Assembly (NCBI RefSeq): GCF_900091595.1
Contig: NZ_FMCW01000009.1
Coordinates: 1 to 64,000 of the forward strand
DNA from: Micromonospora haikouensis
GTDB lineage: Bacteria > Actinomycetota > Actinomycetes > Mycobacteriales > Micromonosporaceae
Length of the DNA stretch: 64,000 bases
Direction of reading: 5' to 3'
A program made the position numbers and the translations under genes. The notes beneath the pieces were generated by a model, which was given only the letters and a program-made list of their open reading frames with translations, made no database searches and was not told the origin of the DNA. This document shows, in pieces, positions 8,401 through 17,865 of this stretch. Position 1 is the stretch's first letter; each line of letters opens with the position of its first letter.

Positions 8401-9179
8401 CGGCGGACTGGACGGCGGCCCGCGAACGCGCCATGCACCTGTTCGGCTTCATGCCGCCCGACCTGGCCCGGGGCCGGCTGGTGGCGATGTTCGTGCAGGA
8501 CCTGTCGAAGCGGGCCCGGTTGCACCGTAACGCCGCGCACCGCCTCGTCGAGGAGCTGGAACACCAGGGGCCGCGCATCGGCCTCGACCCCCGGTCCGGT
8601 GACTGGCCCCGGCTGCGCACCGCGCAGGTCGCCGCCGACCTGCTCGACGGGCTGGACTCGCGGCACCAGGACATCGACATCGTCCGGCAGCTCGCCCGAG
8701 CCGAACTCGGCGGGCCGCCCCAGCGCGCGGGCCGCAGCATCCGCAGCGCCGAGGAGGTGGGGCACGCGCTGCGCGAGGCCCCCTGGGACACCTTCGGGCT
8801 CCTGACCGAGCTGGACGAACGATGGACGGCCGAGGCCACGGAGATCCTGACCGCCCTGCGGCAGGCCCTCCGGGACGACGAGCTGACCACCCCGCTGACG
8901 GGCGCGCTCGGCAAGGCGCGCAGCCGGGCCAACGACCTGCTGCGCCGGGCCACCCGTCGAGCCCCCCGCCCCACCCTCGAACAGCCGCCCGTTGCCCCGC
9001 CCGAGGGGGGCCACCACCTCGATGTGATTCTCACGCCCGACGGCGCGGGCCCCGAGGAGCACGGCGCTACTGTCCTGGCCTCCGACGACGACCTCGACGC
9101 CGCGGTGGAGACGATCCGCGCCCTGGCCCGGCAGCACCCCGGGCGGAGGATCGAGCTGCGCTGGCGGATGTTGCCGTGA
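5421..9179 (+). CDS. pglY: BREX-2 ATPase PglY
   Basis: A 1252-residue P-loop ATPase. It matches PglY of the type 2 BREX (Pgl) phage-exclusion system, the counterpart of BrxC in type 1. Walker A is GSFGSGKS at residues 78-85 and Walker B is DALVLFLDEL at about 261-270. The N-terminus LLRDFIEIPDP is typical. The rest is a long helical region ending in a short basic and acidic tail. ATG 5421 is favoured by the family N-terminus and by a TANNNT element 7 bases before it; GTG 5334 would add 29 residues. Its stop overlaps the pglZ start by 4 bases (GTGA), suggesting translational coupling. In streptomycetes PglY ATPase activity is required for exclusion; here the methyltransferase partner is broken. 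Confidence 0.85.
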   Translation: MLAPPSQPLLRDFIEIPDPRATSDSDYVLKLADGISDAEQTINEYVIPPSLADNFDQALGLISTALSSGASRAAYLHGSFGSGKSHFMAVLHALLRGDRAARDRDEFAPLLARHDSWLAGRKFLLLPYHLIGAKSLEQRVLGGYVEQVRRLHPDAPIPAVHRTDALLEQSRRLREQIGDEAFIAGLPQGEDEWGDSWDPAQLDAAFAAAFDDDGRRRLVRDLLGTWQQGFFRNAMEDAEGFVSLDRGLTEIAQHAKDLGYDALVLFLDELILWLANSIGDQQFVAREIQKITNFVEGSDARRPIPVVTFIARQRDLRDLVGHEVTGASELGFQDTLNLASGRFDVITLEDRNLPEITRQRLLKRIGGDGGPADQAITEAFERLRRVRDDVWTTLLGTDTGSGADLESFRKTYPFSPAFVSTLVHVSSALQRSRTGLKLMRQLLMDRRDDLRLGELIPLGDLFDVLRRGGDQPFTERLKAEFETAQKLYEGKLRPYLLDRHRLTDDDLAAARHGGTPNRELAGRIRAFTGEDRLVKTLILSALAPSVPALRNLTPRKLSALNHGSITSTVPGGEVGQVRRRIEDWASRFGEIKMLDGDGVRLDLIGVDVESVLNNVRHLNTPGNWRALVKRLLWKELDVAETNQDCDQATLVWRGSRRSVEMIYGNVRDEKDLRDDAFHPFVPTAWRIVVDYPFDDGGYHPSDDRSRVQQLRSRFTDQVLCWIPASLTTARQADLGRLVVLDNLLSGHRFDAAAKHLSEDDRRRAHATLTSQRDALLVAVTGVLKQAYGLATKKPEDVVPTYDEHLITLSNGPTPTLPVGARLADALRDVADQLLQQQYPAHPDFDPDRRGEALKPADLRTVLEYVRRAVEAPDGRTEVEKKDRAVVRRIANPLLLGEMHEAAFVLGRHWVEHFQRRAGQEGIDGDLRVADLLRWLDDPRPQGLDPLVAQLVLASFAEQTDRTWIRRGGGVVTPQPELTAITGELALRTPQRPDPADWTAARERAMHLFGFMPPDLARGRLVAMFVQDLSKRARLHRNAAHRLVEELEHQGPRIGLDPRSGDWPRLRTAQVAADLLDGLDSRHQDIDIVRQLARAELGGPPQRAGRSIRSAEEVGHALREAPWDTFGLLTELDERWTAEATEILTALRQALRDDELTTPLTGALGKARSRANDLLRRATRRAPRPTLEQPPVAPPEGGHHLDVILTPDGAGPEEHGATVLASDDDLDAAVETIRALARQHPGRRIELRWRMLP

Positions 9180-11992
9180 CGCGTACGACCGAGGAGCCGG
9201 TGGGCCGGGTCGCCGCCCGGCCCGCGGCGTTGCCCGTCAACCCCGGCGCGCTCGCGCAGCGGATCGGTCAGCAGTTCCGCGCCCACCCGCCCCGGGAGGG
9301 GCCACCGCCGGTGGTGCTGGTCGCCGCAGCACCGGTCTGGCCCCACGACCCGGTGCTGGCCGTCGGCGGGGACCGCCGGGTCCGGGTGGTGCCCTGCCCC
9401 TCCGTGCTGGCCGTCTGGGAGCAGGTGGCGCTGCCCCACGACGACCCGACGGTGTTGCTGACCGACGTGCCCCAGCACGAGCTGGGCATGGGCATCCTCA
9501 GCCGGGTGTTCCGGCGACGCGTCATCCACCTCGACCCGTGGGCCCTAGTGGCCGAGTCCTTCGGCGCCCGGCACGTCGACTCCCGGTTGGTGTCGCTCCC
9601 CTGGGCCGGGACGGCGCTGGTCGAGGCGATGCCGGCGAAGGGGTGGCCCCGGCTCACCGGCACGGTGCTGGAACGGGACACGGCGCTGCGTCACCTGGCC
9701 GCCGAGCGCCTGGGATTGGCGCGGCTCGGCGTCGAACCCGACGATCTCGACGTCACCGGTCTGCTCTGGTGGACGACCCTGCCCGGGGCGGCCGACCTGC
9801 TCACCTCGCTGCCCGAGGCGGAACGAGCCGGGCTGGTCACCTGGCTGACCGAGGTGTTCGGCGCACCGCTGCGGGCGCTGTCCACCCTGCTCGCCGTGGA
9901 CCGGCTCGCCGACGCGATGCCCCTCGGCCTCGTCTGCGAGGCGCTCTGGTCACCTGCGGTCGGCGCCGATCCGGACACGCTGCGCGCCCAGGGGCGCGTC
10001 GAGCAATACTTCGGCAGCCCCCCGTTGCCCACCGCCGTGGTCACCTCCTTCGCCGCCGCCACCGACCGGGCGACGGTCGACCTGCTCCAAGCCGCCGCGC
10101 GGAACGACGCCTGGCTGCCGTCCGCCCGGCAGGCGAGCCACGCGGTCCTGGACCGGGCCGAGGAACTGCTGACGATGTTCGGAGCGCAAGAGCCGGGTCG
10201 GACGAGTCGCATCCTGCGCACCGGGTTCACGCACCGCCTCGGCGCGGTGGCGACCACCGTGCAGGCCGCGCTGCGCGCCCTCGATCACGCCGACCGGCAG
10301 CCGGAACGGGTCCCCGCCGCGCTGGACGCCGCCCACGCAGCGATTGCCGCGCTGGAGAGCCACCACCTGTCGGGTAGCTATCCGCACCGCGTCGAGCGGG
10401 CCCGGATGGTGCTGCGGCTGCTGCGCTGGCTGGCGACCGACGCCAATCAGCCCACCGGAGTCGCCGACGGCATCGAACGGCAGGTCGCCGAGTGGGGCTG
10501 GGTCGATCTCGCGCTCGAACACGTCTGGGCCGGCGACGACGCCCACCCGGGACTCGGCCGGGCCTACCGGGCCGTGCACGACCGGGCCCGCGACCGCCGC
10601 CGGGACTTCGACGGCGTCTTCGCCGAGCAGCTCGCCCGCTGGACCAGGGACGGCAGTCCGGACGGTCGCCTGCTCACGGTGGAGACGGTGCTCCCCCGGG
10701 TCGTCGCGCCCGTGGTGCGCGAAAGCACCCGGCCGGTGCTGCTCGTCGTCATCGACGGCATGAGCGCGGCCGTCGCCGCCGGGCTCGGTGCGGAACTCGC
10801 GACCCTGGGCTGGGTGGAGTACGACCCGCTCGGCGGGACGCGGCGGCGGGGAGCCGTCGCCGCCCTACCCACCGTGACCTCGGCCTCCCGCGCGTCGCTG
10901 CTGTCCGCCGCGCTTAGCGAGGGTGACCAGGCGACCGAGCGGGCGGCGTTCCGGCAACATCCGCTGTGGCGGGGCCGTCGGGCGGAGCTGTTCCACAAGG
11001 GCACGGTGCACGGCAATGCCGGCGAGGTGCTGCACGAACGCCTGGTGCAGGCGCTCAGCGAGGTGGACATGCTGGTCGGCGTCGTGGTCAACACCGTGGA
11101 CGACGCGCTCGACCACGGCCGGGAGAGCGCCGACGCCGGCTGGCAGCTCGCCAATCTCGGCCCCCTGCGTACCCTGCTCGACCACGCCCGCTACCACGGG
11201 CGCGCCGTGATCATCACCAGCGACCACGGTCACGTGCTCGAACGCGACGGCGAGCAGCGGACCGTCGTCGCAGCGGCCTCCGCGCGGCACCGCACCGACC
11301 CGACGCCGCCCGCCGACGGCGAGGTGGAACTGGTCGGCTCGCGGGTGGTCGCCGACGGGCAGCGGGTGGTGGCGCTCTGGGATGCGGGGCTGCGTTACCT
11401 GCCACGCCGGGCCGGCTACCACGGTGGGGCGTCCCTGGCCGAGGTGACCGTGCCGATGCTTGCGCTGCTCCCGCTCGGCGCAGCGGCCCCGACGGGTTGG
11501 CGTCCCGTCGCCGCCCAGGAGCCCCCGTGGTGGACGGCAACGGTCGCCGGGCACGAAGCGCCGCCCCCGCCCCGGCCGGCTCAGGATGGGCGGGAGCGGG
11601 CCGGACGGAAGCCGAAAACGACCGTCCCGCCGCGCGACACCGCCGCGTTGTTCGACCTCCCGGCGGCCCCGGATGTCCCCTTGCTGGACCGGCTGTTCGC
11701 CTCGGAGATGTTCGACGCCCAGCACGCCCTGACTCCGCGCCGGGTGCCGATCGGCAAGATCCGGGGAGCCCTGGCGGCCCTGATCGACAACAACGGCGTG
11801 CTGCCCACCGTACTGCTCGCGGAGCGGGCGGGCGAGCAACCGGGCCGCGCCAACGGCTTCGTCGCGACGCTGCAACGGATCCTGAACGTGGACAACTTCC
11901 CCGTGCTGTCCCAGGTCGACGACGGTCGCACCGTGCGGCTCGACGTGCCGTTGCTGTGCCGCCAGTTCGGGGTGCCGGAGGAACGCCGGTGA
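9176..11992 (+). CDS. pglZ: BREX-2 phosphatase-superfamily protein PglZ
   Basis: A 938-residue protein with a PglZ domain (alkaline phosphatase superfamily), the signature protein of BREX. Metal-site segments are LLVVIDGMSAAV (Asp527), LPTVTSASRASLLS and ITSDHGHVLER (Asp683, His684, His686). The N-terminal 400 residues are the helical region seen in BREX-2 PglZ proteins, and residues from about 800 on form a small C-terminal domain after a Pro/Arg-rich linker. GTG 9176 overlaps the pglY stop by 4 bases, and the next gene, brxD, overlaps its own stop by 4. Type 1 PglZ homologues form complexes with the methyltransferase; the equivalent partner here is the truncated PglX. Confidence 0.85.
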   Translation: MTRTTEEPVGRVAARPAALPVNPGALAQRIGQQFRAHPPREGPPPVVLVAAAPVWPHDPVLAVGGDRRVRVVPCPSVLAVWEQVALPHDDPTVLLTDVPQHELGMGILSRVFRRRVIHLDPWALVAESFGARHVDSRLVSLPWAGTALVEAMPAKGWPRLTGTVLERDTALRHLAAERLGLARLGVEPDDLDVTGLLWWTTLPGAADLLTSLPEAERAGLVTWLTEVFGAPLRALSTLLAVDRLADAMPLGLVCEALWSPAVGADPDTLRAQGRVEQYFGSPPLPTAVVTSFAAATDRATVDLLQAAARNDAWLPSARQASHAVLDRAEELLTMFGAQEPGRTSRILRTGFTHRLGAVATTVQAALRALDHADRQPERVPAALDAAHAAIAALESHHLSGSYPHRVERARMVLRLLRWLATDANQPTGVADGIERQVAEWGWVDLALEHVWAGDDAHPGLGRAYRAVHDRARDRRRDFDGVFAEQLARWTRDGSPDGRLLTVETVLPRVVAPVVRESTRPVLLVVIDGMSAAVAAGLGAELATLGWVEYDPLGGTRRRGAVAALPTVTSASRASLLSAALSEGDQATERAAFRQHPLWRGRRAELFHKGTVHGNAGEVLHERLVQALSEVDMLVGVVVNTVDDALDHGRESADAGWQLANLGPLRTLLDHARYHGRAVIITSDHGHVLERDGEQRTVVAAASARHRTDPTPPADGEVELVGSRVVADGQRVVALWDAGLRYLPRRAGYHGGASLAEVTVPMLALLPLGAAAPTGWRPVAAQEPPWWTATVAGHEAPPPPRPAQDGRERAGRKPKTTVPPRDTAALFDLPAAPDVPLLDRLFASEMFDAQHALTPRRVPIGKIRGALAALIDNNGVLPTVLLAERAGEQPGRANGFVATLQRILNVDNFPVLSQVDDGRTVRLDVPLLCRQFGVPEERR

Positions 11993-13308
11993 GCCAGCAG
12001 GTCAGTGCCGCACGACGTCGCCTCGTCGTCGACGCGCTGCGGCGCGGCGCGGTTCCCGAGTCCGGCCTCGACCTGCTGGCGGTGGGGCTCGACCGCTTCA
12101 GCGGGGCGATCAGCGAGGAGATCGAGACGGTACGCACCGGCGGCGCGGTGTTCAAGGCCGTGCGCGGCGAGTACGGCTCCGGCAAGACCTTCTTCGCCCG
12201 CTGGCTCGCCGAGCAGGCCAAGCGCGCCAACCTGGCCACGGCCGAGGTGCAGGTATCGGAGAACGAGACGCCCCTGCACCGGCTGGAGACGGTCTACCGG
12301 CGGCTCATCGAACGGCTCACCACCGCCACGTTCCCGCCCAGCGCCCTGCGGCAGATCATCGACGCCTGGTTCTACGCCTTGGAGGAGGACGCCCTGGCCG
12401 CCGGGGACCTCGATCCGGCGGACGAGCAGGCGGTCGGGCGCGTCGTCGACGATCTGCTCGCCCAGCGGCTGGCCCGGGTCAGCCGGACCGCCCCGAGCTT
12501 CGCCATCGCGCTGCGCGGCTACCGCACCGCGCTCGCGGCGGGCGACGCCACCGGCGCCGAGGCGGTGCTCGCCTGGCTCGGCGGGCAGCCCCACGTCGCG
12601 GCGGCCGCCCGCCGACACGCCGGCGTACGCGGCGACCTCGACCACTTCGGGGCGCTCGGCTTCCTCCAGGGTTTGCTGGCGGTGCTCCGCGACTGCGGCT
12701 ACGCCGGCCTGCTCGTCGTGCTGGACGAGGTGGAAACCCTGCAGCGAGTCCGCTCCGACGCCCGGGACAAGGCCCTCAACGCCCTGCGGCAGCTCGTCGA
12801 CGAGGTGCACGCCGGTCGGTTCCCCGGGCTGTACCTGGTCATCACCGGCACGCCGGCCTTCTACGACGGCCCGCAGGGCGTGCAGCGGCTGGCGCCCCTG
12901 GCCCAGCGGCTGGCCACCGACTTCCCCGCCGATCCCCGCTTCGACAACCCCCGCGCGGTGCAGCTCCGCCTGCCCGGGTTCACCGTCGACTCCCTGGTCG
13001 AGCTAGGCCGACGGGTGCGCGACCTGTTCGCCGCCGGCTCCCCCGCCGAGGAGCGGCTGCGGGCCGTGGCCGACGACGCCTACCTGGCCGACCTGGCCCG
13101 CGCGGTCACCGGGCAGCTCGGCGGCCGGGTCGGGATCGCGCCCCGGCTCTTCCTGAAGAAGCTCGTCGCCGGGGTGCTCGACCCGGTCGAGCTGTACCCC
13201 GATTTCGACCCCCGCCGGGACTACGCGCTCACCCTCGCCCCCGCCGAACTGACCGACGTCGAACGCAACGCCACCCGGGCCGACGACATCGAGCTGGAGT
13301 TGCCGTGA
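11989..13308 (+). CDS. brxD: BREX-2 ATP-binding protein BrxD
   Basis: A 439-residue AAA-type ATPase matching BrxD of type 2 BREX. Walker A is GEYGSGKT at residues 60-67 and Walker B is LLVVLDEVE with Asp246 and Glu247. An ITGTP sensor-like segment follows. The GTG start overlaps the pglZ stop by 4 bases, and GGAGGA lies about 9 bases upstream. BrxD and the next gene brxHI are the two extra genes that separate full BREX-2 from the four-gene Pgl set. They are thought to cooperate as ATPase and helicase, but the mechanism is not established. Confidence 0.85.
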   Translation: MSQQVSAARRRLVVDALRRGAVPESGLDLLAVGLDRFSGAISEEIETVRTGGAVFKAVRGEYGSGKTFFARWLAEQAKRANLATAEVQVSENETPLHRLETVYRRLIERLTTATFPPSALRQIIDAWFYALEEDALAAGDLDPADEQAVGRVVDDLLAQRLARVSRTAPSFAIALRGYRTALAAGDATGAEAVLAWLGGQPHVAAAARRHAGVRGDLDHFGALGFLQGLLAVLRDCGYAGLLVVLDEVETLQRVRSDARDKALNALRQLVDEVHAGRFPGLYLVITGTPAFYDGPQGVQRLAPLAQRLATDFPADPRFDNPRAVQLRLPGFTVDSLVELGRRVRDLFAAGSPAEERLRAVADDAYLADLARAVTGQLGGRVGIAPRLFLKKLVAGVLDPVELYPDFDPRRDYALTLAPAELTDVERNATRADDIELELP

Positions 13309-13327
13309 CAGCCGCTGCGGCTCCCGC

Positions 13328-15469
13328 GTGACCGGGCCGCACCCGGCCGAGCCAGCCTCCGCCGCCGATCGGCTGCATCCGGTGTTGCTGCACCACATCG
13401 TCAACACCCTCGGGTGGCCACGGCTGCGCGGGTTACAGGAGAGGGCCGTCATTCCGCTGCTCGCGGGCGACGACGCGCTGCTGCTCGCCGCCACCGCCAG
13501 CGGCAAGACCGAGGCGGCGCTGTTCCCGGTGCTCTCCCGCATGGCGGCCGGCAACTGGTCCGGCACCTCGGTGCTCTACGTCTGCCCGCTGAAGGCGCTG
13601 CTGAACAACCTCGCCCCCCGCCTGACCCAGTACACGTCCTGGCTGGGCCGCCGATGCGCGGTGTGGCACGGCGACACCACTACCGCCGTGCGGCAGCGGA
13701 TCCTGCGCGAACGGCCGGACGTCCTGCTCACCACCCCCGAGTCCATCGAGTCGATGCTGGTCAGCCGGACGGTCGACCACGCGGCCCTCTTCGCCGGGCT
13801 ACGGGTCGTGGTGGTCGACGAGGTGCACGCCTTCGCCGGCGACGACCGGGGCTGGCACCTGCTGGCCGTCCTGGAGCGGCTCACCCGCCTGGTCGGGCGT
13901 CCGCTGCAACGAATCGGGCTCTCGGCCACCGTCGGTAACCCCGTCGACCTGCTCACCTGGCTCCAGGGAGCCGCCGCCGGCCACCGGCCCGCCCGGGTCG
14001 TCTCCGTCGATCGGCCTGGCACCATCGAGCCCGCCACTCCGGCACACTCCGGTGTCGTCGAGTTGGACTACGTCGGATCGTGGGAGAACGCCGCCACTGT
14101 CATCGCCTCGCTACACCCGGGTGAGAAACGCCTCGTCTTCTGCGAGTCCCGCCAGGGCGTCGAGCAACTGGGGCAACTGCTCCTTGGCCGAGGAGTGACC
14201 ACGTTCCTGTCCCATGCCTCGCTGTCACGTCAGGAGCGGGCTCGCGCCGAGCAGGCGTTCGCCGAGGCCCGGGACTGCGTCATCGTCTCCACCAGCACCC
14301 TGGAACTCGGCATCGACGTCGGCGACCTCGACCGGGTCATCCAGATCGACGCGCCGCAGACCGTGGCATCGTTCCTGCAACGCCTCGGTCGCAGCGGCCG
14401 ACGCGCCGGCACCTCACGCAACTGCCTCCTGCTCACGCTGGGTGAGCCCGCCCTCCTGCAAGCCGCCGGGCTGCTGCTGCTGTGGGCGCGGGGCTGGGTC
14501 GAACCGGTGGCGGCACCGCCCGAACCGCGGCACATCGTGGCACAGCAGATCCTGGCCCTCTGCCTCCAGGAGGGACAGGTCGGTGACCGGGAATGGCGTC
14601 GCTGGTGGAACGGGCTGGCCCCGTACGACAAGGCAGCGGAGGACATACTGCGGTTCCTCCTGGCCGAGGGCTACCTGGAGCGGGACGGAGGCATGCTCTT
14701 CATCGGCCCGGCGGCGGAACGTCGCTTCGGCCACCGCCACTTCATGGAGATGCTCTCGGTCTTCACCGCGCCGCCGCAGTTCACCGTCCTGGCCGGACGC
14801 GCCGAGATCGGCCGGGTGGATCCGGCCCTACTCACCGAGGAGACGACCGGCCCACGTCGGCTACTCCTCGCCGGCCGGAGCTGGCGGGTGACGCACCTCG
14901 ACTGGTCGCGGCGGCGGTGTTTCGTCGAGCCAGCCGACGAGGGTGGGCGTGCCCGCTGGACCGGTTCCGGTGCCGGCGGGCTGTCGTTCGCGCTCTGTCA
15001 GGCCATGCGTGAGGTGGTCCTCGGTGCCACGCCGCCCGTGTCTCTCACCCGGCGGGCAGCCAGCCGGCTGGCCGAGATCCGCGCACAGCACCGCGACAAC
15101 GCGCACCCAGAGGCCACCGTGGTCACCCGGCCTGCAGGCGGCGGGATACGGTGGTGGACGTGGGCCGGCTACCGGGCCAACGCGACACTGGCCAGCACTC
15201 TCCGGGAGGTCGCCGACCCGGTTCAGGGCCACGGCGACCTGTACGTGCGGCTCCGGGACGACCTGACGGCAGCACGATGGCGGGACGTCCGAGAAGCGGT
15301 GGCGGACCGGATCCGTCTGCCCGAGGTCGACTCCCGGGCACTGGCCGGCCTGAAGTTCAGCGCCGCCCTGCCACCGGCGCTGGCCGGGGCGACGCTGTCC
15401 GCTCGGCTGGCCGACCTGCGGGGAGCGCGGGAGGTGTTGAGCCGTCCCGCTCGATTCACCGCAGGGTGA
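13328..15469 (+). CDS. brxHI: BREX-2 Lhr-like helicase BrxHI
   Basis: A 713-residue superfamily 2 helicase. Motif I is ATASGKT (residues 55-61), motif II DEVH (164-167), motif III LSATV, motif V STSTLELGIDVGD and motif VI QRLGRSGRR. The C-terminal 300 residues resemble the winged-helix and core region of Lhr-type helicases. It starts at GTG 13328, 19 bases after brxD, and ends the BREX operon 21 bases from the convergent protease gene. Codon 36 (13433-13435) is TTA, a leucine codon that is rare in these genomes and read by the bldA tRNA, so translation may depend on growth phase. Confidence 0.85.
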   Translation: MTGPHPAEPASAADRLHPVLLHHIVNTLGWPRLRGLQERAVIPLLAGDDALLLAATASGKTEAALFPVLSRMAAGNWSGTSVLYVCPLKALLNNLAPRLTQYTSWLGRRCAVWHGDTTTAVRQRILRERPDVLLTTPESIESMLVSRTVDHAALFAGLRVVVVDEVHAFAGDDRGWHLLAVLERLTRLVGRPLQRIGLSATVGNPVDLLTWLQGAAAGHRPARVVSVDRPGTIEPATPAHSGVVELDYVGSWENAATVIASLHPGEKRLVFCESRQGVEQLGQLLLGRGVTTFLSHASLSRQERARAEQAFAEARDCVIVSTSTLELGIDVGDLDRVIQIDAPQTVASFLQRLGRSGRRAGTSRNCLLLTLGEPALLQAAGLLLLWARGWVEPVAAPPEPRHIVAQQILALCLQEGQVGDREWRRWWNGLAPYDKAAEDILRFLLAEGYLERDGGMLFIGPAAERRFGHRHFMEMLSVFTAPPQFTVLAGRAEIGRVDPALLTEETTGPRRLLLAGRSWRVTHLDWSRRRCFVEPADEGGRARWTGSGAGGLSFALCQAMREVVLGATPPVSLTRRAASRLAEIRAQHRDNAHPEATVVTRPAGGGIRWWTWAGYRANATLASTLREVADPVQGHGDLYVRLRDDLTAARWRDVREAVADRIRLPEVDSRALAGLKFSAALPPALAGATLSARLADLRGAREVLSRPARFTAG

Positions 15470-15490
15470 CCCGCCCCCACGTCATCACTG

Positions 15491-17722
15491 TCAGAGGGTC
15501 AGCTTCCAGCCCTCGATCAGGCCCTCGTAGCCGGCGACGTTCTCGACCCGCAGCTTCCAGGTGCCGAGGGTCGGCTTCCCCGACAGGTCGGCGATGTAGG
15601 CCTCGCGGGCATTCGCCTTGTACGACCCCACGAGGCTCTCCTTGAGCAGCACCACCTGCCCGCCCGGCGCGACGAGGGAGATCTGGAGGTCGCGACCGTA
15701 CTGGTGCGCGATGCTGACCTCGACGTAGCTGGTGGTCGACGGGGCCCGGCCGCAGTCGGGCACGCTGATCGGCGACTCGACCGTGCCGGAGGCCGGTATC
15801 CGCACGTCGGCGGTGGCGACCCCGCCGCACGCGGGCGCGGGCAGGTCAGCGCCCGCCACGTTGATCTTCCAGGAGTCGAGGAACCCGGTGCCCTGGGCCA
15901 GGTTGTCGCTGACGTACAGGTTCCAGGTGCCGTTGGCCGGCTCGGCCGACAGGTCGTAGGTGAACGTGTAGTCGATGCGGTCGCTGTCCCCGCCGGTGTG
16001 GTCCATGAGGAAGTACCAGGTGCCGCGGGGCGAGATCAGCCGCACGTCGAGCTCCCCGATCACGGCGTGCTCGATGTGCACCTCCACGGTGCTGTTGCGG
16101 GCGGCGTTGCCGGGGCAGCCGGTGACGGTGATCGGGGCGTAGAGGTTCTGGAAGTCGGTGATCGCCCGGTCGGTGCCGTCGGAGCGGACGCAGGCGGCCG
16201 GGTCGTCGACGCGCAGCTGGACGGCCACCGCGCGGGTCGCGGCGGTCCCGGTGCCGATCACCGTGACGGTGTACGCGCCGGCCAGCGCCGTCGAGGCGGT
16301 GCTGAGCGTGAGCGTGGTGCCTGCGTTGGAGGAGATGCTGGCGGGCTGGAACGTGGCCGTGACGCCCGCCGGCAGGCCCCGGGTCGCCAGCGCGACCGGC
16401 TGGGACGCGCCCCTGGTGACGGTGCCGGCGATCGTGGTGGAGACGGTGCCACCGGCGGTGACGGTGATGCTGGCCGGGGTGGCGGTCAGGGTGAAGTCGT
16501 TGGCCGGGGTGGTGGGGTCGACGTGCAGCAGCCGGTTCGGCGTGCCGGCGCCCGCGTCGGTCACCACCCCGGCGGTCGCGTCGGCCAGGAGCGACTGGGT
16601 CACCTGGGCCGGGGTGTAGGTCGGGTGGTCGGCCAGGATCAGTGCGGCGGCCCCGGCGACGTGCGGGCTGGCCATCGACGTCCCGGAGGCTGTGCGGGTG
16701 GTGGCGGTCCCGCCGATGTAGGCCGAGGTGATGTCGACGCCCGGCGCGAACAGGTCCACGCAGGTGCCGATGTTGGAGAACGAGGCGCGCGCGTCGGTGG
16801 CCCCGGTGGCGGCCACCGTGATCGCCTCCGGCACGGAGGCCGGGGTGGTCGTGCACGCGTCGGCGCCGTTCTCGTTGCCCGCGGCCACCGCGTAGGTGAC
16901 GCCGTCGGCGATGGACCGCCGCACGGCCTCGACCATGGGCGCGTACGCCGCGCCGCCGAGGCTCATGTTGGCCACGGCCAGCTCGCCGGGGTCGTGGTCG
17001 CCGGTGACCCAGTCGACACCGGCGATGACCTGCGAGGCCCAGGCGCCGCCGGTGCAGCTCAGCACGCGCACGGCGACCAGTTGCACGTGCTTGGCCACCC
17101 CGAAGGTGGATCCGCCGAGCGTGCCGGCCACGTGGGTGCCGTGGCCCTGGCAGTCGGTGGCGTCGGCGTCGCCGTCCATGAAGTCCCAGCCGGACACCGC
17201 CCGGCCGGCGAACTCGCCGTGGGCGAGGTTGATGCCCGAGTCGATGACGTAGGCCCGCACGGCCGCCGTGGCGCGGGGGTAGGTGAACGAGTTGTCGAGC
17301 GGCAGCGCGCGCTGGTCGATCCGGTCGAGGCCCCAGGACGGGGTCGGGGTCTGCACGTCGGACGCGGACACCGTGCGGTTCTGCGTCACGGAGGCCACGG
17401 CCGGGTCGGCGGCGAGCCGGCGTGCGCCCCGCTCGGAGAGCCGGGCCTCGAAGCCGCGCAGGGCGTGCCGGTAGACCAGGCCGACGTGGCCGCCCTGCCG
17501 GGAGGCGAGGCGACGGGCGGTGGCGGGCACGGCGTCGGCCGTGACGGCGGCGTCCCGCAGCACGACGACGTAGGAGCCGGCCACGGCGTCCGGGCCGCCG
17601 GCGGCGAGGATCTCGCCCTCGGCCGGGGCGGCGATCGCCGGGGCGGCCGCGGTGAGGGCCAGCAGGGTCGCTGCGGCCACGGTGCCGAGCCGGGAGGTCC
17701 TGCGGCGTCCTGCCGGTGTCAT
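15491..17722 (-). CDS. Secreted subtilisin-like (S8) serine protease with two P domains
   Basis: A 743-residue exported protease. A signal peptide (residues 1-32, ending AIAAPA) is followed by an I9-type propeptide ([11 protein letters not shown] to [10 protein letters not shown]). The catalytic domain has Asp161 (YVIDSGI), His194 (GHGTHVAG) and Ser349 ([10 protein letters not shown]), plus the oxyanion Asn in [10 protein letters not shown] short beta-rich linker leads to two proprotein-convertase-type P domains, each ending in a GTW(N/K)L(Y/R)V-like segment and a DSWKI or EGWKL strand. ATG 17722 has GGGGGAGG 5 bases upstream. The family degrades or processes extracellular proteins. It is the first gene outside the BREX locus and shows no sign of belonging to it. 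Confidence 0.92.
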   Translation of the reverse strand: MTPAGRRRTSRLGTVAAATLLALTAAAPAIAAPAEGEILAAGGPDAVAGSYVVVLRDAAVTADAVPATARRLASRQGGHVGLVYRHALRGFEARLSERGARRLAADPAVASVTQNRTVSASDVQTPTPSWGLDRIDQRALPLDNSFTYPRATAAVRAYVIDSGINLAHGEFAGRAVSGWDFMDGDADATDCQGHGTHVAGTLGGSTFGVAKHVQLVAVRVLSCTGGAWASQVIAGVDWVTGDHDPGELAVANMSLGGAAYAPMVEAVRRSIADGVTYAVAAGNENGADACTTTPASVPEAITVAATGATDARASFSNIGTCVDLFAPGVDITSAYIGGTATTRTASGTSMASPHVAGAAALILADHPTYTPAQVTQSLLADATAGVVTDAGAGTPNRLLHVDPTTPANDFTLTATPASITVTAGGTVSTTIAGTVTRGASQPVALATRGLPAGVTATFQPASISSNAGTTLTLSTASTALAGAYTVTVIGTGTAATRAVAVQLRVDDPAACVRSDGTDRAITDFQNLYAPITVTGCPGNAARNSTVEVHIEHAVIGELDVRLISPRGTWYFLMDHTGGDSDRIDYTFTYDLSAEPANGTWNLYVSDNLAQGTGFLDSWKINVAGADLPAPACGGVATADVRIPASGTVESPISVPDCGRAPSTTSYVEVSIAHQYGRDLQISLVAPGGQVVLLKESLVGSYKANAREAYIADLSGKPTLGTWKLRVENVAGYEGLIEGWKLTL

Positions 17723-17865
17723 GGTTGCCTCCCCCAGACGACGTGCGCGACGCGGCCCCGGCCCGCCACGCGTCGGGCGCACGCGCGGACGGCCGTACCG
17801 CCGACATCATGGACACACGGACACCCTCGACGCCATAGATCGACGTCAATTATTTGCGCCGGACG

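Noticed and set aside
1..15469. pglW kinase gene for the BREX-2 locus
   Set aside because: No Ser/Thr kinase motifs in the window; it may lie to the left.
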